A stretch of 64,000 nucleotides of DNA from Liriodendron chinense. Its lineage: Eukaryota; Streptophyta; Magnoliopsida; Magnoliales; Magnoliaceae. Below are positions 22,101-35,600 of the stretch, one piece after another. Below the pieces are notes generated by a model that saw nothing but the letters and a program-made list of their open reading frames with translations, did no database searches and was not told where the DNA came from. Within the stretch, counting starts at the first letter, position 1; the number at the start of each line of letters is the position of its first letter. The stretch lies in the NCBI GenBank assembly GCA_003013855.2, contig ML058408.1, positions 7,727,356-7,791,355 of the forward strand. The letters are read 5' to 3'. Both the position numbers and the translations under genes were made by a program.

Positions 22101-23926
22101 GGATCGATTTGAAGATCGGGAATACCAGAAAAACACTAGCACAACCCTAACTCGCGCCGTTGTGACCAAAACATGCAAATGTCTTTTTGGAGCGAAATTG
22201 GACATGTGTATTGTCGCCAAATAATCTGAAATCCCCTTAAACTCTTAACCTACAAGTTTGAAAGTCACGCGATGCATATCTTTACCTGCGCACCTCGAAA
22301 TGTATTTAACCCTTGTTCAGAGATGACCTAAAGGGTCCGAATGCTTATAGGTATCATTTCAGAGCTGAACTGGACATGCGTATTGCTGCCAAATTATCCG
22401 AAACCGCCAAAAATGCTTAACTCACAACTTTAAAAGTCTTGCGGTGCATATTTTCATGAGTGCGTTTCCCGCAAAAATGTTACTACACGAAGAGCCGAGC
22501 AGGAGGCTCCAAAATAGGAACGAATTACCAAAATTCGTAACATCTAGACCTCTGCACCCAATCTCGTTCATTTGATAGATCGGTGATAGCACACTCAATT
22601 ATATCGGCCAAGCCTCTTTCCAATCTAATTGCTATTCACAACTATTGAGGCTCAAATTTGGACCCATGATAAAACAGTGTGTAGCGGTTCATCTACGACG
22701 ATTTGGATCGATTTCAAGATCAGGAATACCCAAAAAACACCAGTGCAATTCTAACCCGCACAGTTGTGAATAAAACCAGCAAACGTCATTTCGGAGTGAA
22801 ACTGGACATGCGTATTGCCGCCAAATAATTCGAAATACCTTAAAACCCTTAACCTACAAGTTTTGAAGTCGCGCGATGCATATCTTTACTCGTGCACCTC
22901 GAAATGCATTTGACCCTTGTCCGGAGCGGACAGAAAGGATCCGAAAGCTTATAGGTATCATTTCAAAGCGGAACAGGACATGCGTATTACTGCCAAATGA
23001 TCCAGAACGTCCAAATGCTTAACTCACAACTTTGAAAGTCTTGCGGTGTGTATTTCCATGTGTGCAATTCCCGGAACAATGTTCATATACGAAGAGCCAA
23101 CCCGGAGGTTTCAAATTAGGATGGAATTTTCAAAAGTCATAACATCTGGACCTCTGCACCCCATCCCATTCATTTGATAGGTCGATTAAGAGCGGAACTG
23201 GGCATGCGTATTGCTGCCAAGTGATCCGTTATGCCCATAAATGCTTAACTCATAGGTTTGAAAGTCTTGCACTGTATTTCCATGTGTGCCCTTCCCTGGA
23301 CAACATTCCTATACGAAGCGCCGACCCAGAGGCTCCAAATTAGGAAGGAATTACCAAAACTCGTAACATTTGGACCTCTGCACCACGTCCCATTCATTTG
23401 ATAGGTCAATAATAGCACACTCAATTGTATCCGCCAAGCCTCTTTCCAATCTAATTGAGATTCACAACTGTTGGGGCTCAAATTTGGACCCATGATAAAA
23501 CAGTATGTAACGGTCCATCTACGACGATTTGGATCGATTCCAAGATCAGGAATACCCGAAAAACACCTGCGAAACCCTAACCCGCACAGTTGTGACCAAA
23601 ACCCGTAAATGTCATTTTGAAGCGAAACTGTACGTGCATATTGCCGCCAAATAATCCGAAGTACCCTAAAACCCATATAACGTACAAGTTTCAAAGTCGT
23701 GCGGTGCATATCTTTACCTGCGCACCTCGAAATGCGTTTAACCCTTTTCCGAAGCTAACCGAAAGGGTTCGAAAGCCTATAAGTACCAATTAAGAGCGGA
23801 ACTGGACATGCATATTGCTTACAAATGATCCGTAATGCCCATAAATGCTTAACTCAAAGGTTTGAAAGTCTTGCAATGTGTATTTCCATGTGCGCCCTTC
23901 ACTGGACAACATTCCTATACGAAGCC
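13119..23926 (+). repeat. 604-605-bp satellite array, left block
   Basis: Head-to-tail copies are all in the same orientation. The word GATAAAACAG or its variant starts at 13231, 13834, 14439, 15045, 15649, 16253, 16857, 17463 and 18070, then 19173, 19777, 20380, 20984, 21461, 22064, 22669 and 23494. Most intervals are 603-607 bp. Exceptions are the 249-bp triplication (18244-18990), a 477-bp monomer with an internal deletion near 21270, and an irregular junction near 23187. Copies four apart are most alike (for example 15045 and 17463, both reading CCATTTACGACAATTT), giving a 2.42-kb higher-order unit. The array starts next to the Athila-like LTR. Short ORFs occur on both strands but shift and break from copy to copy, so I do not call them genes. 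Confidence 0.95.
18244..18990 (+). repeat. Local triplication of a 249-bp piece of the satellite monomer
   Basis: The word AAAACCCTTAACC recurs at 18244, 18493 and 18742, exactly 249 bp apart. Each copy runs from the A half of the monomer to the ACGTTAATA-like sequence in the B half and jumps back, skipping the rest of the monomer. The normal monomer resumes after about 18990. Confidence 0.88.
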
Positions 23927-24060
23927 CGGAGTCATCAAGAGATCAAAGTAAAACCAAACTAGTACTTGATTCAAACTCATATTGAACTAAAATTCTTCAA
24001 TTAAAACATAAAAGGAAACCTAGGTTGCATCAATCCATCAAAAACAAATCAAAAGCTTCA

Positions 24061-24082
24061 CCTCTTAGTCCTAGCTAAGAGG
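24061..24082 (-). other. Conserved LTR leader hairpin, inverted copy
   Basis: CCTCTTAG and CTAAGAGG flank a short loop. It is the same hairpin as at 3533-3552 and 12318-12339, at a similar distance (about 160 bp) from the TATA box of this inverted LTR. Confidence 0.5.
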
Positions 24083-24231
24083 TTTTAGTTCATCTCTAAC
24101 ATCCTTGAACTAGAAGCCTCAAAAACATAAAAACTACTAAAACAGGAAGAAAACTAAGAAAACATGAAGTAGAATCCGTCTCCCAAGAAATCCCCACGTC
24201 CTAGCATGCTCTGGTATGAAGAGAAGAAGTC

Positions 24232-24239
24232 CTTTTATA
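24232..24239 (-). promoter_or_regulatory. TATA box of the inverted LTR fragment
   Basis: CTTTTATA on the + strand is TATAAAAG on the minus strand, at the position equivalent to 3380 and 12154. The missing downstream half makes normal element transcription unlikely. Confidence 0.6.
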
Positions 24240-27200
24240 GCTTGGAGGCTTCCATTCCGTAAGAAACTTCAAGATTTCGCGTAAGGATACGCACTTGCGC
24301 AGAGAAATTCGGCGCCCGATTTAGAAACTGCCCGTTTTTGCATGGCCGACCGGTCGCACGACCGGTCGGACTGGCCTGGCTAACCCGTCACGATCGGTCG
24401 GACCTGTTAGTCCCATCAGTCCAGCGAGCTATGGAACCCCTCAGACCTGTTGGCCGACCGGTCATGACCGGTCGGACTGGTTAGTTTCTCTGTCCAGTGC
24501 GTCTTCAATGATGTGGCCGACCGGTCGCATAACCGGTCTAGGACCTTTTACTCTTCATTTCTTTCTTTGTTTCTTCTTTTCTCTTCTCTCCTTGCTTTGT
24601 CTTTCTTTGATCCTCCTTCATCCTTCATCCAATGGCTCTAACTAGCCTCTTTTGGTCTTCAATGCTTGTAAGGAGCTCTATTTAGCCTTGAATCACTGAA
24701 ATCTCCATCGTGTTCCTACAATCACCAATCATGCATTAGAGTAGTCCTTTAAACATGTAAACCGTGCATAATGAGTGATGAATTGGGGTTAGAATATGCA
24801 CAATTAAGAACTTAACAAACAGCACAACCCTAACTCGCGCAAGTGTCACCAAAACTCGCAAATGTCGTTTCGGAGCGAAACTGGAGATGCGTATTGCAGC
24901 CAAATAAGCCGAAATACCCTAAAACCCTTAACCTCTAAGTTTCATGGTCACACAGTGCATATCTTTACCTGCACACCTCGAATGTGTTTGACCCTTATCG
25001 GGAGCTAACCGGAAGGGTCCGAAAGCCTACAGGTACCATTTTAGAGCAGAACTGGACATGCGTATTCATGTCAAAAGATTCGTAACGCCCAAAATTGCTT
25101 AACTCGAAAGTTTTAAAGTCTTGCGGTACGTATTTCCATGTGCGTGCTTCCTGGAACAACGTTCCAATATGAAGAGCCGAACCGAAGACTCCAAATTAGG
25201 AAGGAATTACCAAAATTCGTAACATCTAGACCTCTGCACCCCATACCGTTCATTTTATAGGTCGATGATACCACACTCAATTGTATCCGCCAAGCCTCTT
25301 TCCAATCTAATTGAGATTCACAACTGTTGGAGCTCAAATTTGCACCCATGATAAAACAGTATGTAGCGGTCCATCTACGACGATTTCGATCGATTTCATG
25401 ACTAGGAATACCCGAAAACACCAGCGCAACCCTAACCCGCGCAATCGTGACCAAAACTCACAAATGTCATTCCGGACCGAAACTGGAGATGCGTATTGCG
25501 GCCAAATAATCCGAAATACCCTAAAACCCTTAACTCGCAAGTTTCAAAGTCGCGCGTTGCATATCGTTACCTGCGCACCTCGAAATGCATTTGACCCTTG
25601 TCTAGAGCTAACCAAAAGGGTCCAAAATCCTACAGGTACCATTTCGAAGTGGAACTTGGCATGTGTATTGCTGCCAAATGATCCAGAATGCCTAAAAATG
25701 CTTAACTTACAAGTTTGAAAGTCTTGCGTGCGTATTTCCATGTGCACGCTTCTCGGAACAATGTACCTATATGAAGAGCCGACACGGAGGCTCCAAATTA
25801 GGAAGCAATTACTAAAATTCGTTACATCTGGACCTCTGCACCGCATCCCGATCGATGATAGCACACTCAATTGTATCAGCCAAGCCTCTTTCCAATCTAA
25901 TTAAGATTCACAATTGTTGGGTCTGAAATTTGCACCCATGATAAAACAGTATGTAGCGATCCATATATGACGATTTGGATCGATTTCAAGATCAGGAATA
26001 CCCGAAAAACACCAGCGCAACCCTAACCCGCACAATTGTGACCAAAACCTAAAAATGTCATTTCGGAACGAAATTGGACATGCTTATTGCTACCAAATGA
26101 TCTGGATTGCCCAAAAATACTTAACTCACAAGTTTGAAAGTCTTGCGGTGCGTATTTCCATGTGCGTGCTTCCCGAAACAACGCTAATAAACGAATAGCC
26201 GACCCGAAGGCTCCAAATTACGAAGGAATTACCAAAATTTGCAACATCTGGACATCCGTATTAATGCCAAATGATCCGTAACGACCAAAATTGCTTAACT
26301 CGAAAGTTTGAAAGTCTTGCGGTGAGTATTTCCATGTGCGTGCTTTTCAGAACAACGTTCCTATACGAAGAGTTGACCCGGAGACTCCAAATTAGGAAGG
26401 AATTACCAAAATTTGTAACATCTGGACCTCTGCACCCCATCACGTTCATTTGGTAGGTCGATGATAGCACACTCAATTGTATCCACCAAGCCACTTTCCA
26501 ATCTAATTGAGATTCACAACTATTGGTGCTCAAATTTGGACCCATGACAAAATAGTACGTAGCAGTCCATCTACAACGATTTGGATCAGGAATACCCGAA
26601 AAGCACCAGCGCAACCCTAACCCGCACAGTTGTGACCAAAACCCGTAAATGTCGTTTCGAAGTGAAACTGGACATGCCTATTGTCGCCAAATAATCCAAA
26701 ATACCCTAAAACCCTTAACCAACAAGTTTCAACATCGCGTGATGCATATCTTTACCTGCGCACCTCGAAATGCGTTTGACCCTTGCTCGGAGCTGACCGA
26801 AACGGTCCGAAAGCTTATCGGTACCATTTCAGAATGGAACTGGACATGCGTATTACTGCCAAATGATCCGGAACGCCCAAAAATGGTTAACTCACAACTT
26901 TTAAAGTCTTGCGATGCGTATTTCCATGTGTGCGCTTTTCGGAACAACGTTCCTATACGAAGAGCCGACCCAGAGGTTCCAAATTAGGAAGGAATTACCA
27001 AAAGTCATAACATCTGGACCTCTGCACCCCATCCCCTTCATTTGATAGGTCGATCATAGCACACCCAATTGTATCGGGCAAGCCTCTTTCCAATATAAAA
27101 AAGATCCACAACTGTTGGGTCTCAAATTTACACCCATGATAAAACAGTATATAGCGATCCATTTATGACGATTTGGATCGATTTCAAGATCAGGAATACC

Positions 27201-29376
27201 CAGAAAACACCAGAGCAACCCTAACCCGCACAGTTGTGACCAAAACCCACAAATGTCGTTTCGGAGCGAAACTGGACATGCTTATTGCTGCCAAATGATC
27301 TGGATCGCCCAAAAATGCTTAGCTCACAAGTTTGAAAGTCTTGCCGTGCGTATTTCCATGTGCGCGCTTCCTGAAACAATGTTTATAAATGAATAGCCGA
27401 CCCTAAGGCTCCAAATTATGAAAGAATTACCAAAATTTGCAACATCTGGACCTCTGCACCCCATCCCGTGGACGATGATAGCACACTCAATTGTATCGGC
27501 CAAGCCACTTCCCAATATAATTGAGAATCACAACTGTTGGGGCTCAAATTTGGACCCATGATAAAACAGTATGTTGCGGTCCATCTACAACGATTTGGAT
27601 CGATTCCAAGATCAGGAATACCCGAAAAACACCTACGAAACCCTAACCCGCGCAATTGTGACCAAAACCCGCAAATGTCGTTTCGAAGTGAAACCGTACG
27701 TGCGTATTGCCGCCAAATAATCCGAAATACCCTAAAACCCATATAACATACAAGTTTCAAAGTCGTGCGGTGCATATCTCTACCTGCGCACCTTGAAATG
27801 CGTTTGACCCTTTTCCGAAGCTGACCAAAAGGGTTCGAATGCCTACAAGTACCAATTAAGAGCAGAACTGGACATGCGTATTGCTACCAAATGATCCGTA
27901 TTGCCCATAAATGCTTAACTCACAGGTTTGAAAGTCTTGTAATGCGTATTTCCATGTGTGCCCTTCCCTGGACAACATTTCTATATGAAGAGCCAACCCG
28001 AAGGCTCCAAATTAGGAAGGAATTACCAAAATTCGTAATATCTGGATCTCTGCACCCCATCCCGTTCATTTGATTGGTCGGTGATAGCGCACTTAATTGT
28101 ATCAGCCAAGCCTCTATCTAATCCAATTGAGATTCACAACTTTTGAGGCCCAAATTTGCACCCATGAAGAAACAGTATGTAAGCAGTTCGCCTACGACGA
28201 TTTCTATCTATTTCAAGATCACGAATACCCGAAAAACACCAACGCAACCCTAACCAACGTTGTCGTGACCAAAACCATCAAATGTCATTTTGGAGTGAAA
28301 CTGTACATGCGTATTGCCGCCAAATAATCCGAAATACCCTAAAACCCATATAACCTACAACTTTCAAAATCGTGCAGTGCATATCTTTACCTGCGCACCT
28401 CAAAATGCATTTGACCCTTTTCCAAAGCTGACCGAAAGGGTCCGAAAGACTACAGGTACCAATTAAGAGCGAAACTGGACATACGTATTGCTGCCAAATG
28501 ATCCGTAACACACATAAATGCTTAACTCACAAGTTTGAAAGTCTTGCGGTGTGTATTTTCATGTGCGAGCTTCCCGAAACAATGTTCCTATACGAAACGC
28601 CGACCCGGAGGCTCCAGATTAGGAAGGAATTTCCAAAACTCGAAACATCTGGACCTCTTCACCCCATCTCATTCATTTGATAGGTCGATCATAGCACACT
28701 CAATTGCATCCGCCAAGCCTCTTTCCAATCTAATTGAGATTCACAACTGTTGGGGCTCAAATTTGGACCCACGATAAAACCATATGTAATAGTGCATCTA
28801 CAACGATTTGGATCGATTTCAAGATCAAGAATACCCGAAAAATACCAGCACAACCCTAACCCGCGCAGTTGTAACCAAAACCCGCAAATGTCGTTTCGGA
28901 ACGAAACTGGACAAGCATATTGTCGCCAAATAATCTGAAATACCCTAAAACCCTTAACCAACAAGTTTCAACGTCGCGTGATGCATATCATTACCTGTGC
29001 ACCTCGAAATGCGTTTGACCCTTACTCCGAGCATACCGAAACGGTCGGAAAGCTTATCGGTACCATTTCAGAGTGGAATTGGACATGCGTATTGCTGCCA
29101 AATGATCCAGAACGCCCAAAAATGCTTAACTCACAAGTTTGAAAGTCTTGCGGTGCGTATTTCCAAGTGTACGCTTTTCGGAACAACGTTCCTGTTCGAA
29201 GACCCGACCCGGAGGTTCCAAATTAAGAAGGAATTACCAGAAGTCATAACATCTGCACCTCTGCACCCCATCCCCTTCATTTGATAGGTCGATCATAGCA
29301 CACCCAATTGTATCGGGCAAGCCTCTTTCCAATATAATAAAGATCCACAACTGTTGGGTCTCAAATTTGCACTCAT

Positions 29377-29808
29377 GATAAAACAGTATGTAGCGATCCA
29401 TATATGACGATTTGGATCGATTTCAAGATCAGGAATACCCGAAAAACACCAGCGCAACCCTAACACGCACAGTTGTGATCAAAACCCACAAATGTCATTT
29501 CGGAGCAAAACTGGACATGCTTATTGTTGCCAAATGATCTGAATCGTCCAAAAATGCTTAACTCACAAGTTTAAAAGTCTTGCGATGCGTATTTCCATGT
29601 GTGGGCTTTTCGGAACAACGTTCCTATACGAAGAGCCGACCCGGAGGTTTCAAATTAAGAAGGAATTACCAGAATTCATAACATCTAGACCTCTGCACCC
29701 CATCCCCTTCATTTGATAGGTCGATGATATCACACCCAATTGTATCGGGCAAGCCTCTTTCCAATATAATTAAGATCCACAACTGTTGGGTTTCAAATTT
29801 CACCCATG
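29377..29808 (+). repeat. 432-bp short satellite monomer
   Basis: It reads from the A half directly into the B half (ACTGGACATGCTTATTG, then TGCCAAATGATCTG). One 172-173-bp subrepeat is therefore missing, compared with the usual 605 bp. Confidence 0.85.
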
Positions 29809-32212
29809 ATAAAACAATATGTAGCGATCCATATACGACGATTTGGATCGATTACAAGATCAGGAATACCCAAAAAACACCAGGGTAACCCTAACCCGCG
29901 CAGTTGTGACCAAAAGCAACAAATGTCGTTTCGGAGCGAAACTAGAGATACGTATTATGACCAAATAATCTGAAATACCCTAAAACCCTTAACCTTTAAG
30001 TTTTAAAGTCGCGCGGAGCATATCTTTACTTGCGCACTATCGAAATGCATTTGACCCTTGTCTGGAGCTAACCGAAAGGGTCCGAAAACCTACAGGTATC
30101 ATTTCAGAGTGGAACTAGATATGCGAAATGCTGCCAAATGATCCAGAATGCACAAAAATGCTTAACTCACAATTTTGAAAGTCTTGCGGCGCGTATTTCT
30201 ATATGAGCGCTTCCCGGAACAACGTTCCTATACAAAGAGCTGACCTGAAGGCTCCAAATTACGAAGGAATTACCAAAATTCAAAATATCTGGACCTCTGC
30301 ACTCCATCCCGTTCATTTGATAGGTCGGTGATAGCAAACTTAATTGTATCGGCCAAGCCTCTATCTAATCTAATTGAGATTCACAACTTTTGGGGCTCAA
30401 ATTTGGACCCATGATAAAACAGTATGCCGCGGTTCATCTTCGACGATTTCGATCGATTTCAAGATTAGGAATACCCGAAAAACACCAGCGCAACCCTAAC
30501 CAGCGTAGTCGTGACCAAAACCATCAAATGCCGTTTCGGAGTGAAACTATACGTGCATCTCGTCGCCAAATAATCCGAAATACCCTAAAACCCATATAAC
30601 CTACAACTTTCAAACTCGTGCTGTGCATATCTTTACCTGCGCACCTCGAAATGCGTTTGACCCTTTTCCGAAGCTGACCGAAAGGGTCCGAAAGCCTACA
30701 GGTACCAATTAAGAGCGGAATTGGACATACGTATTGCTGCCAAATGATCCGTAATGCACATAAATGCTTAACTCACAAGTTTGAAAGTCTTGCAGTGCGT
30801 ATTTCCATGTGCGAGCTTCCTGAAACAACATTCCTACACGAAGCGCTGACTCGAAGGCTCCAGATTAGGAAGGAATTTCCAAAACTCGAAACATCTGGAC
30901 CTCTGCACCACATCCCATTCATTTGAAAGGTCGATGATAGCACACTCAATTGTATCGGCCAAGCCTCTTTCCAATCTAATTGAGATTCACAACTGTTGGG
31001 GCTCAAATTTTGACCCATGATAAAACAGTACGTAGCGGTCCATATACAATGATTTGGATCGATTTCAAGATTAGGAATACCCAAAAAACACCAGCACAAC
31101 CCTAACTCGCGCAATTGTCACCAAAACCCACAAATGTCATTTCGGAGCGAAACTAGAGATGCGTATTGCAGCCAAATAATCCGAAATACCCCAAAACTCT
31201 TAACCTCCAAGTTTCAAAGTCCCGCGGTGCATATCTTTAGCTGCGCACCTCGAATGTGTTTAACCCTTGTCGGGAGCTAACCGGAAGGGTCTGAAAGCTT
31301 ACAGGTACCATTTTAGAGGAGAACTGGACATCCGTATTGTTGCCCAATGATCCGTAACGCCCATAATTGCTTAACTCGCAAGTTTGAAAGTCTTGCGGTG
31401 CGTATTTCCATGTGCGTGCTTCCCGGAACAACGTTCCGATACAAAGAGTCGACTCGAAGACTCCAAATTAGGAAGGAATTACTAAAATTCGTAACATCTG
31501 GACCTCTGCACCCCATCCCGTTCATTTGGTAGGTCGATGATAGCACACTCAATTGTATACACCAAGCCTCTTTCCAACCTAATTGAGATTCACAACTGTT
31601 GGCACTCAAATTTGGACCCATGATAAAATAGTACGTAGCGGTCCATCTATGACGATTTGGATCAGGAATACCCAAAAAACACCAGCGCAACCCTAACCCG
31701 CGTAGTTGTGACCAAAACCCGCAAATGTCGTTTCGGAGCGAAACTGGACAAGCATATTGTCGTCAAATCATCCGAAATACCTTAGAACCCTTAACCTACA
31801 AGTTTCAACGCCGCGTGATGCATATCTTTTCCTGCGCACCTCGAAATGCGTTTAACCCTTGCTCGGAGCTGACCGAAACGGTCCGAAAGCTTACCGGTAC
31901 CATTTCAGAATGGAACAGGACATGCGTATTACTGCCAAATGATCCGGAACGCCCAAAAATGTTTAACTCACAACTTTTAAAGTCTTGCGGTGCGTATTTC
32001 CATGTGTGCTCTTTTCGGAACAACGTTCCAATACGAAGAGCCGACCCAGAGGTTCCAAATTAGGAAGGAATTACCAGAAGTCATAACATCTGACCTCTGC
32101 ACCCCATCCCCTTCATTTGATAGGTTGATAATAGCACACCCAATTGTATTGGGCAAGCCTCTTTCCAATATAATTAAGATCCACAACTGTTGGGTCTGAA
32201 ATTTGCACCTAT

Positions 32213-32644
32213 GATAAAACATTATGTAGCGATTCATTTATGTCGATTTGGATCGATTTCAAAATCAGGAATACCCAGAAAACACTAACGCAACCCTAAC
32301 CCGCATAGTTGTGACCAAAACCCACAAATGTGGCATCGGAGCGAAACTAGACATGCTTATTGCTGCCAAATGATCTGGGTCGCCCAAAAATGCTTAGCTC
32401 ACAAGTTTAAAAGTCTTGCGGTGCGTATTTCCATGTGCGCGCTTCCCGAAACAACGTTAATAAACGAATAGCTGACCCGAAGGCTCCAAATTACGAAGGA
32501 ATTACCAAAATTTGCAACATCTGGACCAATGCACCCCATCCCGTTCCTTTGATAGGTCGATGATAGCACACTCAATTGTATCGGCCAAGCCACTTTCCAG
32601 TATAACTGAGAATCGCAACTGTTGGGGCTCAAATTTGTACCCAT
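32213..32644 (+). repeat. 432-bp short satellite monomer
   Basis: Same A-to-B junction class as the monomer at 29377 (CATGCTTATTGCTGCCAAAT, then GATCTGGGTCGCCC). Confidence 0.85.
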
Positions 32645-35600
32645 GATAAAATAGTTGGTAGCGGTCCATCTACGACGATTTGGATCAGGAATACCCGAAC
32701 AATACTAACGAAACCCTAACCCGCGCAGTTGTGACCAATTAAGGGTTCGAAAGCCTACAAGTACCAATTAAGAGTGGAACTGGACATGCATATTGCTGCC
32801 AAATGATCCGTAATGCCCATAATTGCTTAACTCACAGGTTTGGAAGTCTTGCAATGCGAAGTTCCATGTGCGCCCTTCCCTGGACCACCTTCCTATACGA
32901 AGCACCGACTCGGAGGCTCCAAATTAGGAAGGAATTACCAAAACTCGTAACATCTGGACCTCTACACCCCATCCAATTCATTTGATAGGTCGATGATAGC
33001 ACACTCAATTGTATCAGCCAAGCCTCTTTCCAATCTAATTGAGATTCACAACTATTGGGGCTCAAATTTGGACCCACGATAAAACAGTATGTAGCAGTGC
33101 ATCTACAGCGATTTGGATTGATTTCAAGATCAGGAATACTCGAAAAACACCAGCGCAACCCTAACTCGCGCAATTGTCACCAAAACCCGCAAATGTCGTT
33201 TCGGAGCGAAACTGGAGATGCATATTGCGGCCAAATAAGCCGAAATTCCCTAAAACCCTTAACCTCTAAGTTTCAAAGTCGCGTAGTTCAATCTTTACCT
33301 ACGCACCTCGAAATGTGTTTGACCCTTTTCAAGAGCTAACCAGAAGGTTCCGAAAGCCTACAGGTATCATTTTAGAGCAAAATGATTCGTAACGTCCAAA
33401 ATTGCTTAACTCACAAGTTTGAAAGTCTTGCGGTACGTAATTCCATGTGCGCGCTTCCAGGAACAACGTTCCTATACGAAGAGCCGAACCGAAGACTCCA
33501 AACTAGGAAGGAATTACCAAAATACGTAACATCTGGACCTCTGCGCCCCATACCATTCAATTGGTAGGTCGATGATACCACACTCAATTGTATCCGCCAA
33601 GCCTCTTTCCAATTTAATTGAGATTCACAATGTTGGAGCTCAATATTGCACCCATGATAAAACAGTATGCAGCGGTCCTTCTACGACGATTTCGATCGAT
33701 TTCATGACCAGGAATACCCGAAAAACACCAGCGCATCCCTAACCCGTGCAATCGTGACCAAAACTCAACAATGTTCATTTTGCAGTGAAACTAGAGATGC
33801 GTATTGCCGCCAAATAATCCGAAATACCCTAAAACCCTTAACCTTTAAGTTTTAAAGTCACACGGAGCATATCTTTACTTGCGCACTATCAAATGCGTTT
33901 GACCCTTGTCTGGAGCTAACCAAAGGGTTCGAAAACCTACAGGTATCATTTCAGAGCGGAACTAGATATGCGGAATGCTGCCAAATGATCCGGAATGCAC
34001 AAAAATGCTTAACTCACTAGTTTGAAAGTTTTGCGGTGCGTATTTCCATATGAGTGCTTCCCGGAACAACGTTCCTAGACAAAGAGCCAACCTAAAGGCT
34101 CCAAATTAGGAAGCAATTACCAAATTTCATAATATCTGGACCTCTACACCCCATCTCGTTCATTTGATAGGTCGGTGATAGCGCACTTAATTGTATCGGC
34201 CAAGCCTCCATCTAATCTAATTGAGATTCACAACTTTTGGTTCTCATATTTGCACCCATGATAAAACAGTATGTCGCGGTTCATCTACGACGATTTCGAT
34301 CGATTTCAAGATCAGGAATACCCGAAAAACACCAGCACAACCCTAACCAGCGTAGTTGTGACCAAAACCAACAAATGTCGTTTCAGAGTGAAACAATATG
34401 TGCTTATTGCCGCCAAATAATCCGAAATACCCTAAAACACATATAACCTACAACTTTCAAACTCGTGCTGTACATATCTTTACCTGCACACCTCGAAATG
34501 CGTTTGACCCTTTTCCGAAGCTGACCGAAAGGGTCCGAAAGCCTACAGTACCAATTAAGAGCGGAACTGGACATACGTATTGCTGCCAAATGATCCGTAA
34601 CGCACATAAATTCTTGACTCACAAGTTTGAAAGTCTTGCGGTGCGTATTTCCATGTGCGAAATTCCCGGAACAACGTTCCTATATGAAGCACTGACACGA
34701 AGCTCCAGATTACGAAGGAATTTCCAAAACTCGAAACATCTGGACCTCTGCACCCCATCCCATTCATTTGATAGGTCGATGATAGCACACTCAATTGTAT
34801 CGGCCGAGCCTCTTTCCAATCTAATGAGATTCATAACTGTTGGGGCTCAAATTTGGACCCATGATAAAATAGTACGTAGCGGTCCATCAACAACGATTTG
34901 GATCGATTTCAAGATTAGGAATACCCGAAAAACACCAGCACAACCCTAACTCGTGCAATTGTCACCAAAACCCATAAATGTTGTTTCAGAGAGAAACTGG
35001 AGATGCATAGTGCAGCCAAATAATCCAAAATACCTCAAAACCCTTAACCTCTAAGTTTCAAAGTCGCGCGGTGCATATCTTTAGCTGTGCACCTCGAATG
35101 TGTTTGACCCTTGTCGGGAGCTAACCGGAAGGGTCTGAAAGCTTACAAGTACCATTTTAGAGGAGAACTGGACATCTGTATTCATGCCAAATGATCCGTA
35201 ACGCCCAAAACTACTTAACTCGTAAGTTTAAAAGTCTTGCGATGCGTATTTCCATGTGCGTGCTTCCCGGAACAACGTTCGATCAATTTCAAGATTAGGA
35301 ATACCCGAAAAACACCAGCGCAACCCTAACCAGGGTGGTCGTGATCAAAACCATCAAATGTCGTTCCGGAGTGAAACTGTACGTGCGTATTGCTGCCAAA
35401 TAATCCGAAATACCTTAAAACCCATATAACCTGCAACTTTCAAACTCATGTTGTGCATATCTTTACCTGCGGACCTCGAAATGCGTTTGACAATTTTTCG
35501 AAGCTGACCGAAAGGGTCCAAAATCCTACAAGTACCTATTAAGAGCGAAATTGGACATACGTATTGCTGCCAAATGATCCGTAACGCACATAAATGCTTA

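Larger units (their letters stand above)
23927..24817 (-). mobile_element. Inverted Athila-like LTR fragment inside the satellite
   Basis: On the minus strand this begins TGTTAAGTTCTTAATTGTGC and continues like the LTR start at 2269, with GACCGGTC pairs, a TATA box and the CCTCTTAG hairpin. The 3' half of the LTR is missing, so it is about 0.9 kb rather than 1.6-2.0 kb. The satellite phase differs on the two sides (about offset 433 on the left, about 73 on the right, counted from GATAAAACAG), so the fragment is not a clean insertion. Confidence 0.88.
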
